Part shown: piece after piece, positions 28,530 through 40,830 of the stretch
How positions within the stretch are numbered: the stretch's first letter is position 1
Layout of the letters: every line of letters starts with the position of its first letter
Source: Lobosporangium transversale
Taxonomy: Eukaryota > Mortierellomycota > Mortierellomycetes > Mortierellales > Mortierellaceae
NCBI RefSeq assembly: GCF_002105155.1
Contig: NW_019029011.1
Coordinates: 1 to 64,000, forward strand
Length of the DNA stretch: 64,000 nt
Direction: 5' to 3'
Notes under the pieces: generated by a model
The model's input: only the letters and a program-made list of their open reading frames with translations
What the model was told of the DNA's origin: nothing
The model's database searches: none
Program-made: the position numbers and the translations under genes

Positions 28530-30872
28530 ATGGCTTCCAACCATAAGCAAGAATATACTGCTGAGAAGGAGTTCATCGATGAGAAGCTCGATGTCGAGCG
28601 CTCGTCCGTCGTCCTGGAGGAGGAGGAGAACTCTCCAATTCCTGAGGTCGCCGCTATTGTCTCCAACAAAGATGACCCCACTCTTCCTGTCCTGACCTTC
28701 CGTTACTGGGTCATGGGTGTTCTCTTCTCCCTTCTCCTTTCCTTCTTCAACCAGTTCTTGTAAGTCTGGCATTGCAATACATGGCGATAAATAGAACCTT
28801 TTTTTTCATTTACCTCTTTTCCTTGCTTGGGCACTATTCTTTCTTGATATCTGCCAGAAAACTTGTCTTGTCCTATTTTTAACAAAAACATGATTTCTGC
28901 ACCCAACAGCTTCTTCCGTAGCAACCCTATGTCGATTAGTCCCATGGTTATCCAGCTTCTTTCCTACCCTGTCGGAAAGTTCATGGCTCGTGTCCTCCCC
29001 CATGGTCCCCTCAACCCTGGTCCATTCTCAGTCAAGGAGCACGTCTTGATCAGTATGACTGCCAACTGCGCTGGTGGTACTGCGTACGCTGTTGATATTA
29101 CCATTATTCAGAAGGTCTTCTATGGTGAGGACTTTGGTTTCCTTGCCAACTTCTTCCTCGTTCTTTGCACACAAATGGTTGGTTTCGGTATGGCTGGTGT
29201 TCTCCGTCGTTACCTTGTCTACCCTGCTGCTATGATCTGGCCCGCCAATTTGGTCCAGGTTGCCTTGTTTAATACTTTGCACAAGGATGAGGAGCTTGCT
29301 CCTGGTCAGTGGTCTCGCTTCAAGTTCTTCTTGGTTGCCACTTTAGGCATGTTCTTGTACTCCTGGATCCCAGGTTTCCTCTTCCCTGTCCTCAGCTCCA
29401 TTGCCTGGATCTGCTGGATCAAGCCTGACAGCATCGTCCTTTCTCAGCTCACTGGTGCTGGTGGTCTTGGAATTGGTGCCATCTCCCTTGACTGGAACAC
29501 CATTGTCTCTTTCTTGGGTTCACCTCTTATTATCCCCTGGTGGGCCCAGGTCAACATTGCACTCGGTTTCTTTGTCATTGCTTGGGTCATGGTTCCTATT
29601 GCATACTATACCAACCTCTGGGATGCCAAGAGGTTCCCTATCCTTACTCCAGCCTTGTACACTCGTGAAGGACATGATTATGACACTCAGCGAATTTTGA
29701 CTAAGAACATCTTGGATGAGAAAAAGTACGATGCGTATGGTCCTCTTCGTATCTCGACCTTCTTTGCCTTGACCTATGGTATCGGTTTCGCTGGTCTTTC
29801 CTCCATGGTTACTCACACCTGGTTGTACCACCGTCACAAGTTGGTTGCCCAATGGAAGCAATCTCGCGAGCACTCTGAAGATATTCATCACAGACTTATG
29901 CAGGCCTACCCCGAGGTCCCTGATTGGTGGTACGCCGCTCTTTTCGTTCTTATGACTGTCATTGCTGTTATCACCTGTGAGATCTGGGACTACAAGCTTC
30001 CATGGTGGGGTGTACTTTTGGCTGTTGCCATGTCTGCATTCTTTGCTCTTCCTGTCGGTTTGATTCAGGCTGTCACCAACCAGCAGCCTGGTCTCAACAT
30101 TATCACTGAGTACGTTATTGGTTACATGCTCCCCGGCCGTGCTATTGCCAACGTTACCTTCAAGACTCTTGGTTACATCTCCATGGCTCAGGCTATGCTT
30201 TTCACCTCAGACCTCAAGTTGGGTCACTACATGAAGGTTCCTCCACGTGCTATGTTCTGGGCCCAGTGCATGGGTACATTCATTGCTGGTCTTGTCAATT
30301 TGCTTACAGCCAACTGGTTGTTGAACACTATTCCTAACATCTGCCAAGCGGATCATAAGACATTCAGTTGCCCTCACGCTCGCACCTTCTACTCTGCATC
30401 AGTCATCTGGGGTGTCATTGCTCCTGATCGTATGTTCGGACCTACTTCGATTTACAATGCCATCAACTACTTCTTCATTTTGGGATTCTTGTTGCCTATT
30501 CCATTCTATTACCTCAAGAAAGTCTTCCCCAACACCTTCTTGGATTATGTCCATATCCCAGTCTTGTTGGCTGCCACAAGTATGATGCCACCAGCTCGTG
30601 CTTACAACTATACCAACTGGTTGGCTCTTGGATTCATCTTCCAGTTCTTCGCCCGCCGTTACAGACCTGAGTGGCATTTGCGTTACACTTATGTGTTGTC
30701 TGCTGCCTTTGATTCAGGCACGGCCTTCATGTTGTTGTTGTCCTTCTTCATCTTCACCATCCGTGACGCTAGTATGATTGAATGGTGGGGCACACGCTAT
30801 GACCTCTGCCCATTGGAGTATGCTCCTTTGATCGCTCCACCTCCCCTTCCAGAGGAAACACCAGCGGCCTAA
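28530..30872 (+). CDS. Oligopeptide transporter, OPT family (copy B)
   Basis: Two exons, 28530-28759 and 28910-30872, give 730 residues with the same TT|GTAAGT splice phase as the other copies. An ATG at 28890, inside the intron, opens the long frame earlier, but the aligned exon starts at the CAG|CTTCTTCCG acceptor. It has the acidic N-terminus ending NKDDPTLPV, NPGPFSVKEH and MKVPPRAMF, and a C-terminus rich in proline (APPPLPEE). The family role is proton-coupled uptake of small peptides. Copy B shares a 239-bp identical block with copy C (29835-30073) and a 192-bp identical block with copy E (30387-30578). This patchwork makes simple gene-tree ordering of the copies unreliable. Confidence 0.93.
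30387..30578 (+). repeat. 192-bp tract identical to 42817-43008 (copies B and E)
   Basis: Identical at every base. Sequence on both sides diverges quickly. Confidence 0.85.
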
Positions 30873-32773
30873 AAGAACAAAAGATGGACTCAGCATAGCA
30901 ATGTAAAAAAGAGATCCTTGTTCATTTATTACATCCATATTTATTTCTACGAATATTTATACCAATCTCATTTTAATGAATAAAAGAAAGCAAAAAAAAA
31001 AAAAAATCAATGACTTGTATTCTTGTGTCCTTGACTTTTCTTTCTTCTCATGACGTACATGGCGTTATGGCCAATGCTATTCTATGATTGCCTTTTGGAT
31101 GTTAGGAAGAGAAAGTTAACCTACCTTTTTTCACGTAGATCGTATTATTTATTATTTAACATGAGATCAACAAAGATCGTCAAAAAATAATAATAATGAA
31201 TAACGCGTTGTTTTAGGGTTATAAGATAAAGGGTTCAAAGTTAGACGTGCTTAGAGGTTGTTGTACCTAGAGAAGTTGTAACCCGACGTTTCGGGATAAG
31301 GAAGATGGGCAATGGGATTTGACGTGAGATGAGATATACATGTACAGATTTTGAAGTGACTGATTTAGGCGTCAGAGCACTGAACTTGTTACAGTTGGAC
31401 ATTGAAATGTGCCATTTTAGGTAAGAAAAAAACATTAGATATAGTGAGGGAGTAAGTGCACAGTGAGGTGGGGGAGGGAAAGAAAAGAGGGAAAAAAGGA
31501 GGGGTTTGAGTGCAGGGGATGGTCAAGCTTTTATAAGAAAAAAAAGAAAAACCTCCCTCCCTTTCTCCTCCTCTTCCTTCTACTTTTAACAACGGATGTC
31601 TTTCCGTTTTCCGATGTTAACTTAACCATTTTTCTTTGCATGCAGGCATGTATATATATATATCCCTGTTACCCCTGTTCAGTCTAAACTTTGGCTTTAG
31701 GGTGCTCCTGAGAAAGTTGACACTTCGTTCTCCATTAGCTTATTATAACAAATGTATTAGAAGAAGCAGACATTAAATGGCAGACAGGAGTCATTTCGAC
31801 CCCAGAAAAAGAAAGCATGTCGCGTCGGAACTTACCGAGTTTGATCCGGGCCAATAATTATTCATTGAGCCTCAGTAAGCTTTTTACAATATTTTATTTT
31901 ATTTTATTTTTTTTACATCACCACCTTCCGCAGTTAATGGTTAGCCAAGTTACTTCTTATTCTTTTTATTATATTTATGTCTGCATTAATGATGAAAGTT
32001 CCCATGGTTATCGATGGCTCGTTCAGGGACTCTATGGTCACTTTCCCAGGGATAATTGTCGTCGTAAACAACCCCGCCAAGAATTCCTATTGGGCGATAT
32101 GCCATCACATTAGTCACAATACCTTTGCTGCTACTTTTTATGAAGTCAATACCATTGAATCTCAATGAATATTCATTTATATATACACTCATATATTTAT
32201 ATTATGTTCAGAATAAAGAAGACGGTGATTCCCTTATTTATATACTATTGTTGCTCTGAGCATTGAGGAAATGATATAGCACGAAATGTATCTATCCAAA
32301 ATATTGACCATGAACTTTTGGTACGTTGTTGTCTTCTGAGTCTATGGTAACTCTTAGTCCATTTTCACTTTATTTGAGCAGAGCAGCAGTGTGTAGATCA
32401 GAGTACGGTACTCGATGTTAGGCATTCCGGCCTTTATTTCCTTTTTTATACTCATTGTGTGTCAACACCATCCAAGGCTTGTGTTCAAATCGATTGAAAT
32501 GCGATACAAAAGAGGAGTTTTGACATGGAGAGGTAAAATAATAGTATTGATTGTCCCTCTGGAATGAAGGTTGTAGGCGTCGAATGGACAAAATTAGTCT
32601 GCATTTTATATTTTCGAACAGAAAAAATTATTTACGCCAAAAAAGATCATTTTTATTTATTCAAAGTATTTATTAGCCAATACAAGATTCTGGCTGGCTG
32701 CAAGGCTGAATAAATACATGTTGTTCATCCACATGCAATCTTTATTGATTGTTATACCGGGGAACAGTGTGTT
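30873..32773. other. Intergenic region between OPT copies B and C
   Basis: About 1.9 kb without a convincing gene. It includes a run of about 14 A after an AATAAA-like signal near 30978 (probable 3' end of copy B), (TA)n near 31648-31662 and near 32178-32188, and a stray GTCCTTGAC at about 31027. Confidence 0.5.
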
Positions 32774-32787
32774 CGGATCTACATCCG
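32774..32787. promoter_or_regulatory. CGG-N8-CCG dyad upstream of OPT copy C
   Basis: CGGATCTACATCCG is an inverted repeat, ending 342 bases before the ATG of copy C. The same element, with one base changed, stands at almost the same place upstream of copy D. Paired CGG half-sites are typical targets of fungal Zn2Cys6 regulators; the binder is unknown. Confidence 0.5.
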
Positions 32788-32916
32788 TTAGCACAAACAA
32801 GCCGTCAACAATCAACAAAAAGAAAAAAAAATAAGCGATGTACCTCGTGCTCTTGTTCCAGAACATCCCTTAAGCGAAGCATTGTCCAGTACTCAAGCCC
32901 TGCTGTCATAATCAGA

Positions 32917-32981
32917 TATAAAAAGAGGCAACGCGCCTGCGGTTTTTTTTTTTTTTTTTTTTTTGATCCTTTGTCTTTGAC
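32917..32981 (+). promoter_or_regulatory. Core promoter of OPT copy C: TATA, T-tract, TTGTCTTTGAC
   Basis: TATAAAAAG at 32917-32925, a run of 22 T at 32943-32964, then TTGTCTTTGAC at 32971-32981 running into GACGAG (to 32987). The ATG is at 33129. Confidence 0.6.
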
Positions 32982-33128
32982 GACGAGGTGCTCTCTGACC
33001 CATCTTTTCCATATTTTTTCCTGTCTTTATATTCATTACTCTCAGCTTTCTTTTCTTTTTTTTTCTCTCTCACTCCACGACCTCTTTCCCCCTAGCATCC
33101 ATCTCTATACACTCACCCTTTTCTTGCA

Positions 33129-35428
33129 ATGGCCTCTGAGCAGAAGCAAGAATATGACATTGAGAAGGAGTTTGTAGACGACAAGCATGATGTTGAACGC
33201 TCGTCTGTCGCCTTAGAGGAGGAGGAGAACTCTCCTATTCCTGAGGTCGCTGCCATCGTCTCTAACAAGGACAACCCTTCTCTTCCTGTCTTGACCTTCC
33301 GTTACTGGGTCATGGCCGTTATCTTTGCTCTTATCCTTTCTTTCTTTAACCAGTTCTTGTATGTTGTTTAGTCTTAGCTTTGAGTATTCCATGTCGGAAA
33401 GCAGTGTAACAATAATCATGTAAAACCCTTAGTTGACGTTTTTTTTCTTCGGTTGTCAAAATTAGCTTCTTCCGTACCAACCCTATGACACTCAGTCCCA
33501 TGGTTATCCAGCTTCTTTCCTACCCTGTCGGAAAGTTCATGGCTCGTGTCCTCCCCCACGGTCCCCTCAACCCTGGTCCATTCTCAGTCAAGGAGCATGT
33601 CTTGGTTAGTGTCACTGCAAATTGCGCTAGTGGCACTGCTTATGCAGTCGATATCACAGTTATTCAGAGGGCCTTCTATGGTGAGGACTTCGGTTTCCTT
33701 GCCAATTTTCTTCTTATTCTTTGCACACAGATGTTGGGTTTCGGTATGGCTGGTGTCCTTCGTCGTTACCTTGTCTACCCTGCTGCTATGATCTGGCCCG
33801 CCAATTTGGTCCAGGTTGCCTTGTTTAATACTTTGCACAAGGAGGAGGAGCTTGCCCCTCGCCAGTGGTCTCGCTTCAAGTTCTTCTTGGCTGCTACCTT
33901 TGTCATGTTCTTGTACTCCTGGATCCCAGGTTTCCTCTTCCCTGTCCTCAGCTCCATTGCCTGGATCTGCTGGATCAAGCCTGATAACTTGGTCCTTTCT
34001 CAGCTCACTGGTGCTGGTGGTCTTGGAATTGGTACTATCTCCCTTGACTGGAACACCATTGTCGCTTTCTTGGGTTCGCCTTTGATCGTCCCCTGGTGGG
34101 CCCAAGTCAACATTGCACTCGGTTTCTTTGTCATTGCTTGGGTCATGGTTCCTATTGCATACTATACCAACCTCTGGGATGCCAAGAAGTTCCCTATCCT
34201 TACTCCAGCCTTGTTCACTCGTGATGGCCATACCTATGATACTCAGAGGGTTTTGACCAATAACATCTTGGATGAGAAAAAGTACGATGCGTATGGTCCT
34301 CTTCGTATCTCGACCTTCTTTGCCTTGACCTATGGTATCGGTTTCGCTGGCCTCGCCTCTATGATCACCCATACCTGGTTGTACCACCGCCACAAGTTGG
34401 TTGCCCAATGGAAGCAATCTCGCGAGCACTCTGAAGATATTCATCACAGACTTATGCAGGCCTACCCCGAGGTCCCTGATTGGTGGTACGCCGCTCTTTT
34501 CGTTCTTATGACTGTCATTGCTGTTATCACCTGTGAGATCTGGGACTACAAGCTTCCATGGTGGGGTGTACTTTTGGCTGTTGCCATGTCTGCATTCTTT
34601 GCTCTTCCTGTCGGTTTGATTCAGGCTGTTACAAACCAGCAGATCGGCCTTAATATTATTACTGAGTACGCTATTGGTTACATCCTCCCTGGCCGTGCTA
34701 TTGCCAACGTTACCTTCAAGACTCTTGGTTACATCTCCATGGCTCAGGCTTTGCTCTTCACTGTTGATCTCAAGTTGGGTCACTACATGAAGATCCCTCC
34801 ACGTGCTATGTTCTGGGCTCAGCTACTCGGTACATTCATTGCTGGTCTTGTCAATTTGCTTACAGCCAACTGGCTTTTGGGCTCGATTGACAATATCTGT
34901 GCGGAGGACCATAAGACATTCAGTTGCCCTCACGCCCGCACCTTCTACTCTGCATCGGTTATCTGGGGTGCCATTGCTCCTGATCGTATGTTCGGACCTA
35001 CTTCGATCTACAATGCCATCAACTATTTCTTCTTGATTGGTTTTGTGCTACCGATTCCATTCTACTATCTCAAGAAGAAGTTCCCTAACACGATGTTAGA
35101 TTATGTTCACATCCCAGTCTTGTTGGGAGCCACCAGCATGATGCCACCAGCTCGTGCTTACAACTATACCAACTGGTTGGCTCTTGGATTCATCTTCCAA
35201 TTCTTCGCTCGTCGTTATCATCCAGAGTGGCATTTACGTTACACTTATGTGTTGTCTGCTGCCTTTGATTCAGGCACGGCCTTCATGTTGTTGTTGTCCT
35301 TCTTCATCTTCACCATCCGTGACGCATACATGGTTGAATGGTGGGGTACTCGCTATGATCTGTGTCCATTGGAGAGTGCCCCATATATCACACCACCTCC
35401 CCTTCCAGAGAAAGCACCAGTCGCTTAA
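33129..35428 (+). CDS. Oligopeptide transporter, OPT family (copy C)
   Basis: Two exons, 33129-33358 and 33466-35428, give 730 residues. The donor here is GTATGT rather than GTAAGT, at the same codon and phase. It has the acidic NSPIPEVAAIVSNKDNP segment, NPGPFSVKEH and MKIPPRAMF. Differences from copy B include a CASG for CAGG change after the NPGPF helix and QQIGLN for QQPGLN. The gene is a clear mosaic: 34166-34392 is identical to copy D, and 34391-34629, starting at that very point, is identical to copy B. The 5' end (about 33494-33600) is again nearly identical to copy B. The predicted role is small-peptide uptake at the plasma membrane. Confidence 0.93.
34166..34392 (+). repeat. 227-bp tract identical to 38103-38329 (copies C and D)
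   Basis: Identical at every base. The copies diverge immediately outside. Confidence 0.85.
34391..34629 (+). repeat. 239-bp tract identical to 29835-30073 (copies B and C)
   Basis: Identical at every base. It abuts the C/D tract, marking a sharp switch of partner at about 34391. Confidence 0.85.
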
Positions 35429-36634
35429 AAGGAAAACAGCCCATAGCTTAATACATTTTAATTGCATAATATATACGTGAACTTTTTCCTCTTTTATTAA
35501 AACAAACATGTTGATAAAGGAATATGGAGTAAAAAAAAAGTCGCGAATAAGGTTATGGAGGGGAATGGAGAATGTTTATCATGTAATTCGTGTACGACAT
35601 GGTCTTTGCACTCCTTTCTTTCAATCCTTGATCGCAATGCTTTGTCGTGTTTTTTTATGAAGTGTCGCAACAAAGTTAATTCATGATTGTATTGCGAAGT
35701 CACGAGAAATCATCATTCAGTTAGACTACAACCTAAACTATTTTTTTTTTTTTTTACTGTTTCCCAAAGTCATGCAAACAAACAACGTGAAGAGAGGGAA
35801 CAGAAAAAAGGGGAGAGAATAGGAGTTTTTTTAGACTTTTCTTATTTTTCGGCGCATTTTCATCGGACATGCCGACATGATTTCGAGTCAATGATATTTT
35901 TAACTATCTCCAACAACAAAATGTTATCCAACATGGTTTTTTTTTTTTTTTTTTTTTTTTGCGACATTGACATTCTATTACCAAGCTGACCGGCCCACTG
36001 TGTGAGTAAAAAAAAATTATTAATTCAGTCCCTATCATAATTTGGTTTTAAATCCTCTGTAAACTGTTAGGAGGGAAAGTAAGGTTGTAGTAACTCCATA
36101 TAATTACAAGATCCCTTGTAGAAAGAGTGGGCGCTGAAGCAAAGGAATGTGTCATTTGATGTTTGGCCTTGAGCAAATGCAAGAGGCATGGCATTGTAAT
36201 GAATCGGGTTCTTCAGGCCAACAGTGAAGCATGGGTTGATCAGCTCGATTGGGCACACAGACCTTTTTTTTTTTTTTGAAAGGATCATCTTAATATTTTC
36301 AGCACCTTTCTTCTAATATAAAAATATGACATAGGCTGCCCAGAAAGATACTTTCCCACAATATCATGTAGTTTCATCTCCCGCGCCTGCATCAATGGAT
36401 CATTACATGGAAAAAAGCCCAAATGCTTATATTCATATAAAAAAAAGAGTGCGAGAAGTTACTGAATCTTCTATGCTCATGAATTTAGTTTCTTAGAAAG
36501 AGAAGGCCAGACCCAGAAACAAAAGTTTCATTATATATACCATGATGGGAAGTAGGTAAAGCTCATTTTGATTATTGGCTATCAAAAGGTGGAGAGGTAG
36601 AGTTATCTGAGCTTGGAATCGAGCATTATTGCAT
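35429..36634. other. Intergenic region between OPT copies C and D
   Basis: About 1.2 kb. It includes T runs near 35741-35755 and 35938-35960. A 73-codon minus frame at 36067-36288 has no recognised relatives. No gene was called. Confidence 0.5.
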
Positions 36635-36648
36635 CGGATCTGCATCCG
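36635..36648. promoter_or_regulatory. CGG-N8-CCG dyad upstream of OPT copy D
   Basis: CGGATCTGCATCCG ends 336 bases before the ATG of copy D. With flanks, 16 of 17 bases (TCGGATCTRCATCCGTT) match the copy C element, in a region that otherwise shows little similarity. Confidence 0.5.
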
Positions 36649-36832
36649 TTGCAGTGTTCTGTCTGGTAATAGATTATGGCTCAGTTTTTTTTTAACGCTT
36701 CTCTACTCTTCCCTGTAATTTTCTGGCTCCGCTTCAAGTGCCCTGACCATTAGCAAAAACGATGCACATTCAGCCGTTTTAGTGCCATAATTATGTCTTC
36801 CGCCTCCTCACTCTATCCGTTTCATATTGTGA

Positions 36833-36916
36833 TATATAAGGACCCTTGGGCCACACATTTTGAGTCTTTTTTTTTTTTTTTTTTTTTCTTCTTCCTTTTT
36901 TCCCATTGTCCTTGAC
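36833..36916 (+). promoter_or_regulatory. Core promoter of OPT copy D: TATA, T-tract, TTGTCCTTGAC
   Basis: TATATAAG at 36833-36840, a run of about 21 T at 36867-36887, and TTGTCCTTGAC at 36906-36916. The ATG is at 36984. Confidence 0.55.
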
Positions 36917-36983
36917 CCCCCATAGTCCTTTCCTTCACCCTCACCCAAAGCATCCTTCGCTCTAATTTCACCTCTTCCAAGCC

Positions 36984-37267
36984 ATGCATTCCACTGCAGA
37001 GGCCCCCGATCAGAAGATGGAGTACACAGCGTACAGCTCTGACAAGTACTCCATTGAAGATGCGAGAGCAGATATTGAACAATCTTCCATCAACCTTGAG
37101 GAGGAGGAAAACTCCCCTATTCCAGAGGTTGCAGCCATCGTTTCCAACAAAGATGACCCTACACTTCCTGTTATGACTTTCCGTTACTGGATCATGGCCA
37201 TCGTCTTCTCACTCATCCTTTCCTTTTTCAATCAGTTCTTGTAAGTCATCCTATTTCATTTGTACCT

Positions 37268-37320
<53 letters not shown>

Positions 37321-39353
37321 GCGCCTATCAACTCGCCTTGTTCGATAAAAGGACGACACAGCTTACATTCGATGTTGGTTTTCAATATCATCCATAATAC
37401 AGCTGGTTCCGCACCAATCCCATGATGATCAGTTCCATGGTTATCCAGCTTCTCTCTTTCCCAATTGGAAAGGCCATGGCTCGCATTCTCCCTGCTGGTC
37501 CTCTCAATCCTGGCCCATTCTCCATCAAAGAACACGTCCTAGTTAGTATCACTGCCAACTGCGCTGGTGGTACTGCTTATGCAGTCGATATCACAATCAT
37601 CCAAAAAGTCTTCTATGGTGAGGACTTTGGTTTCCTTGCCAATTTTCTTCTTATTCTTTGCACACAAATGGTTGGTTTCGGTATGGCTGGTGTTCTCCGT
37701 CGTTACCTTGTCTACCCTGCTGCTATGGTCTGGCCCGCCAATTTGGTCCAGGTTGCATTGTTTAATACTTTGCACAAGGAGGAAGAGCTTGCTCCTGGTC
37801 AGTGGTCTCGCTTCAAGTTCTTCTTGGTCGCCACCTTTGCCATGTTCTTGTACTCCTGGATCCCAGGTTTCCTCTTCCCTGTCCTCAGCTCCATTGCCTG
37901 GATCTGCTGGATCAAGCCTGACAACTTGGTCCTTTCTCAGCTCACTGGTGCTGGTGGTCTTGGAATTGGTACTATCTCCCTTGACTGGAACACCATTGTC
38001 TCTTTCTTGGGTTCGCCTTTGATCGTCCCCTGGTGGGCCCAAGTCAACATTGCCCTTGGCTTTTTCCTCATTGCTTGGGTTATGGTCCCTATTGCGTACT
38101 ACACCAACCTCTGGGATGCCAAGAAGTTCCCTATCCTTACTCCAGCCTTGTTCACTCGTGATGGCCATACCTATGATACTCAGAGGGTTTTGACCAATAA
38201 CATCTTGGATGAGAAAAAGTACGATGCGTATGGTCCTCTTCGTATCTCGACCTTCTTTGCCTTGACCTATGGTATCGGTTTCGCTGGCCTCGCCTCTATG
38301 ATCACCCATACCTGGTTGTACCACCGCCATAAATTGGCTGCTCAATGGAAGCAATCTCGTGGACATTCTGAGGATATTCATCATAGGCTTATGCAGGCCT
38401 ACCCCGAGGTTCCTGACTGGTGGTACGCTTCTCTTTTCGTTCTTATGACTGTCATTGGTGTCATCACCTGTGAGGTCTGGGACTACAAGCTTCCATGGTG
38501 GGGTGTACTTTTGGCTGTTGCCATGTCTGCATTCTTTGCTCTTCCTGTCGGTTTGATTCAGGCTGTCACCAACCAGCAGCCTGGTCTCAACATTATCACT
38601 GAGTACGTTATTGGTTACATCCTCCCTGGCCGTGCTATTGCCAACGTTACCTTCAAGACTCTTGGTTATATCTCCATGGCTCAGGCTTTGCTCTTCACTG
38701 TTGATCTCAAGTTGGGTCACTACATGAAGATCCCTCCACGTGCTCTGTTCTGGGCCCAGTGCATGGGTACATTCATTGCTGGTCTTGTCAATTTGCTTAC
38801 AGCCAACTGGCTTTTGGGCTCGATTGACAATATCTGTGCGGAGGACCATAAGACATTCAACTGTCCTAACGCTCGCACCTTCTACTCTGCATCGGTTATC
38901 TGGGGTGCCATTGCTCCTGATCGTATGTTCGGACCTACCTCGATCTACAATGCCATCAACTATTTCTTCTTGATTGGTTTTGTGCTACCGATTCCATTCT
39001 ACTATCTCAAGAAGAAGTTCCCTAACACGATGTTAGATTATGTTCACATCCCTGTTTTGTTGGCAGCAACGAGTATGATGCCACCGGCAAGAGCTTATAA
39101 TTATACAAACTGGCTAGCAGTTGGATTCATCTTCCAATTCTTTGCTCGTCGTTATCATCCTGAATGGCACTTGAGGTTTACCTATGTGTTATCAGCGGCG
39201 TTCGATTCAGGCACGGCATTCATGGTCCTGGTGTCCTTCTTCATCTTCACCATCCGTGACGCATACATGGTTGAATGGTGGGGTACTCGCTATGATCTGT
39301 GCCCGTTGGAGGGTAGTCCCATGATTGCTCCTCCTGAACAACTACAGCAATAA
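36984..39353 (+). CDS. Oligopeptide transporter, OPT family (copy D)
   Basis: Two exons, 36984-37240 and 37403-39353, give 735 residues. The first exon is nine codons longer than in copies A-C and carries a diverged head (MHSTAEAPDQKMEYTAY) before the shared NSPIPEVAAIVSNKDDP. NPGPFSIKEH and MKIPPRALF are intact. The C-terminus is distinct (APPEQLQQ). The intron (37241-37402) contains the largest T/A dyad of the window. Bases 38103-38329 are identical to copy C. Expected role: plasma-membrane peptide uptake. Promoter elements are shared with copy C, including the CGG-N8-CCG dyad, so these two copies may be co-regulated. Confidence 0.93.
37267..37319. repeat. T21-A32 homopolymer dyad in the intron of OPT copy D
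   Basis: Twenty-one T are followed directly by 32 A, so the transcript could fold into an A-U hairpin between the splice sites. Confidence 0.9.
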
Positions 39354-40830
39354 ATGAAGTAGTGTTGCTATTCGGCGAATGAGGACGAAAACACTTGCAA
39401 CAACTACAACAACTTAAACAAATACAACCATAAACAGCATACAAAGCATAGTATATATATCATCGCCATCATCATAGTATAAAAAATAAATCTATATAGA
39501 GAGATTCTTTTTATTGTCGTCTTTCCTCTGCAAGAAAATTTCCAGTCACGGAACTTGGGAAATTAGAGTTTTTGTCCATTAGACTCTTCCATCCAAAAAA
39601 ATCTTTTGGTCACCCAAATTTGGTTTCTGTATTCCAAATATGGATTCACTCATCCTAATTGGGAACAACGGACAAATATCGTAGAAAAAAAATAACCATT
39701 CACTTGCTACTGCAAGGAATAAAGGATTACAATCAGGAGCGCTATTTTTTATGAATCATGTTGCTGAGTGGCTGAAAGTATATATATATATATATACACT
39801 CCCAACTTTTTTCTACCTCGAAGCTGAATGCCAGCCTTACAAAACTTGGTGTAAATCAGCACACCCGTAAGGGAGAGAGAAGAAGGGAATAAGGAGGAGA
39901 AATGAGAAGGGGACAAGGGAGAAGAGGAAGTAGGACATATTCGATTGTGGCTACTTGTTCATTGGAGGGTCCAAGTTGCTTAATATTATAGTTTCACTTT
40001 TCTCTGAATCTAGGATGGAGCTTTAGCAGAAACAAAACAAAACAAAAAATCATGAACTTTCCTATTCCTATTGTATATATTTTACTATAAGGGTTCTACA
40101 CTTGAGCAAACACGCTAATTATCCTTGGTGGGAGACTAAGTGAACGAATGATTGGTTAGAACATGTATGTTCCAAAAGAATAAAAAGAAAAGTAAAATAG
40201 AATAGAGTCGAGTTAGACAGCTTTACTTATTTTCTGCAAGAAAGAAAAAAAAAAAAAAAAAACAATGAAATGGTCCAACCGTGCCTCGGCTTCCGAGAAA
40301 ATAAAGAGCAAAAAGGTGATGGAAGGGGCATGTCCTACATTTGAAAAAGTACATTTTTGCACAAATTGCGTTATCGCTAATTGTTTTTGGAAAGTGAGTT
40401 TATTCATGTGGTTGTTTTCGGTAAAATTCATTGATTGGTTTTGTGGGAAAATAATAAAATAAGTTTTGAACAGAAGACATGTGCTGCTGCTTGTTGGATT
40501 GGTTTGTATAATTTAGTCTACTCACTCTCTGGTTGGTTGTATTACACATTGTTGAGCTGCATGAAGTTCTTGGTCGTCATGTTTTCATTAAAATATTAAA
40601 AAGTTGATCGAGGTGTTGATGTGTTGCTTTTTTTTTTTTTTTTTTTTTAATATTCTTATTATAGGTATTCATTACATAGTTTATCACCTTATTATTCATT
40701 CCTAATAGATCAAATGAATACAAACTAAAGAATTCATTAAAGAGAGTAAGCTGTTCCGGTTGCTTGGAGCTCTAGGGTCTCTAGCTGTTTCTCAAGTTGT
40801 CTATTCATTCGTTTGTTCAGTCTTTTTTTG
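39354..40830. other. Intergenic region between OPT copies D and E
   Basis: About 1.5 kb, AT-rich, with (TA)n near 39780-39796, a run of about 20 A near 40245-40262 and a T run at about 40628-40648. No gene was recognised. Confidence 0.5.

Noticed and set aside
36067-36288. Minus-strand frame of 73 codons between OPT copies C and D
   Set aside because: It looked slightly protein-like (Cys-containing, no simple repeats), but there is no recognised motif, no start context and no splice partners.
37539-38849. Antisense open frame of 436 codons across OPT copy D, with similar ones at 33584-34783 (399) and 24769-25668 (299)
   Set aside because: They are shadows of the coding strand. They recur because the copies share codon choice, have no family resemblance, and are hydrophilic where the sense frame is membrane-spanning.
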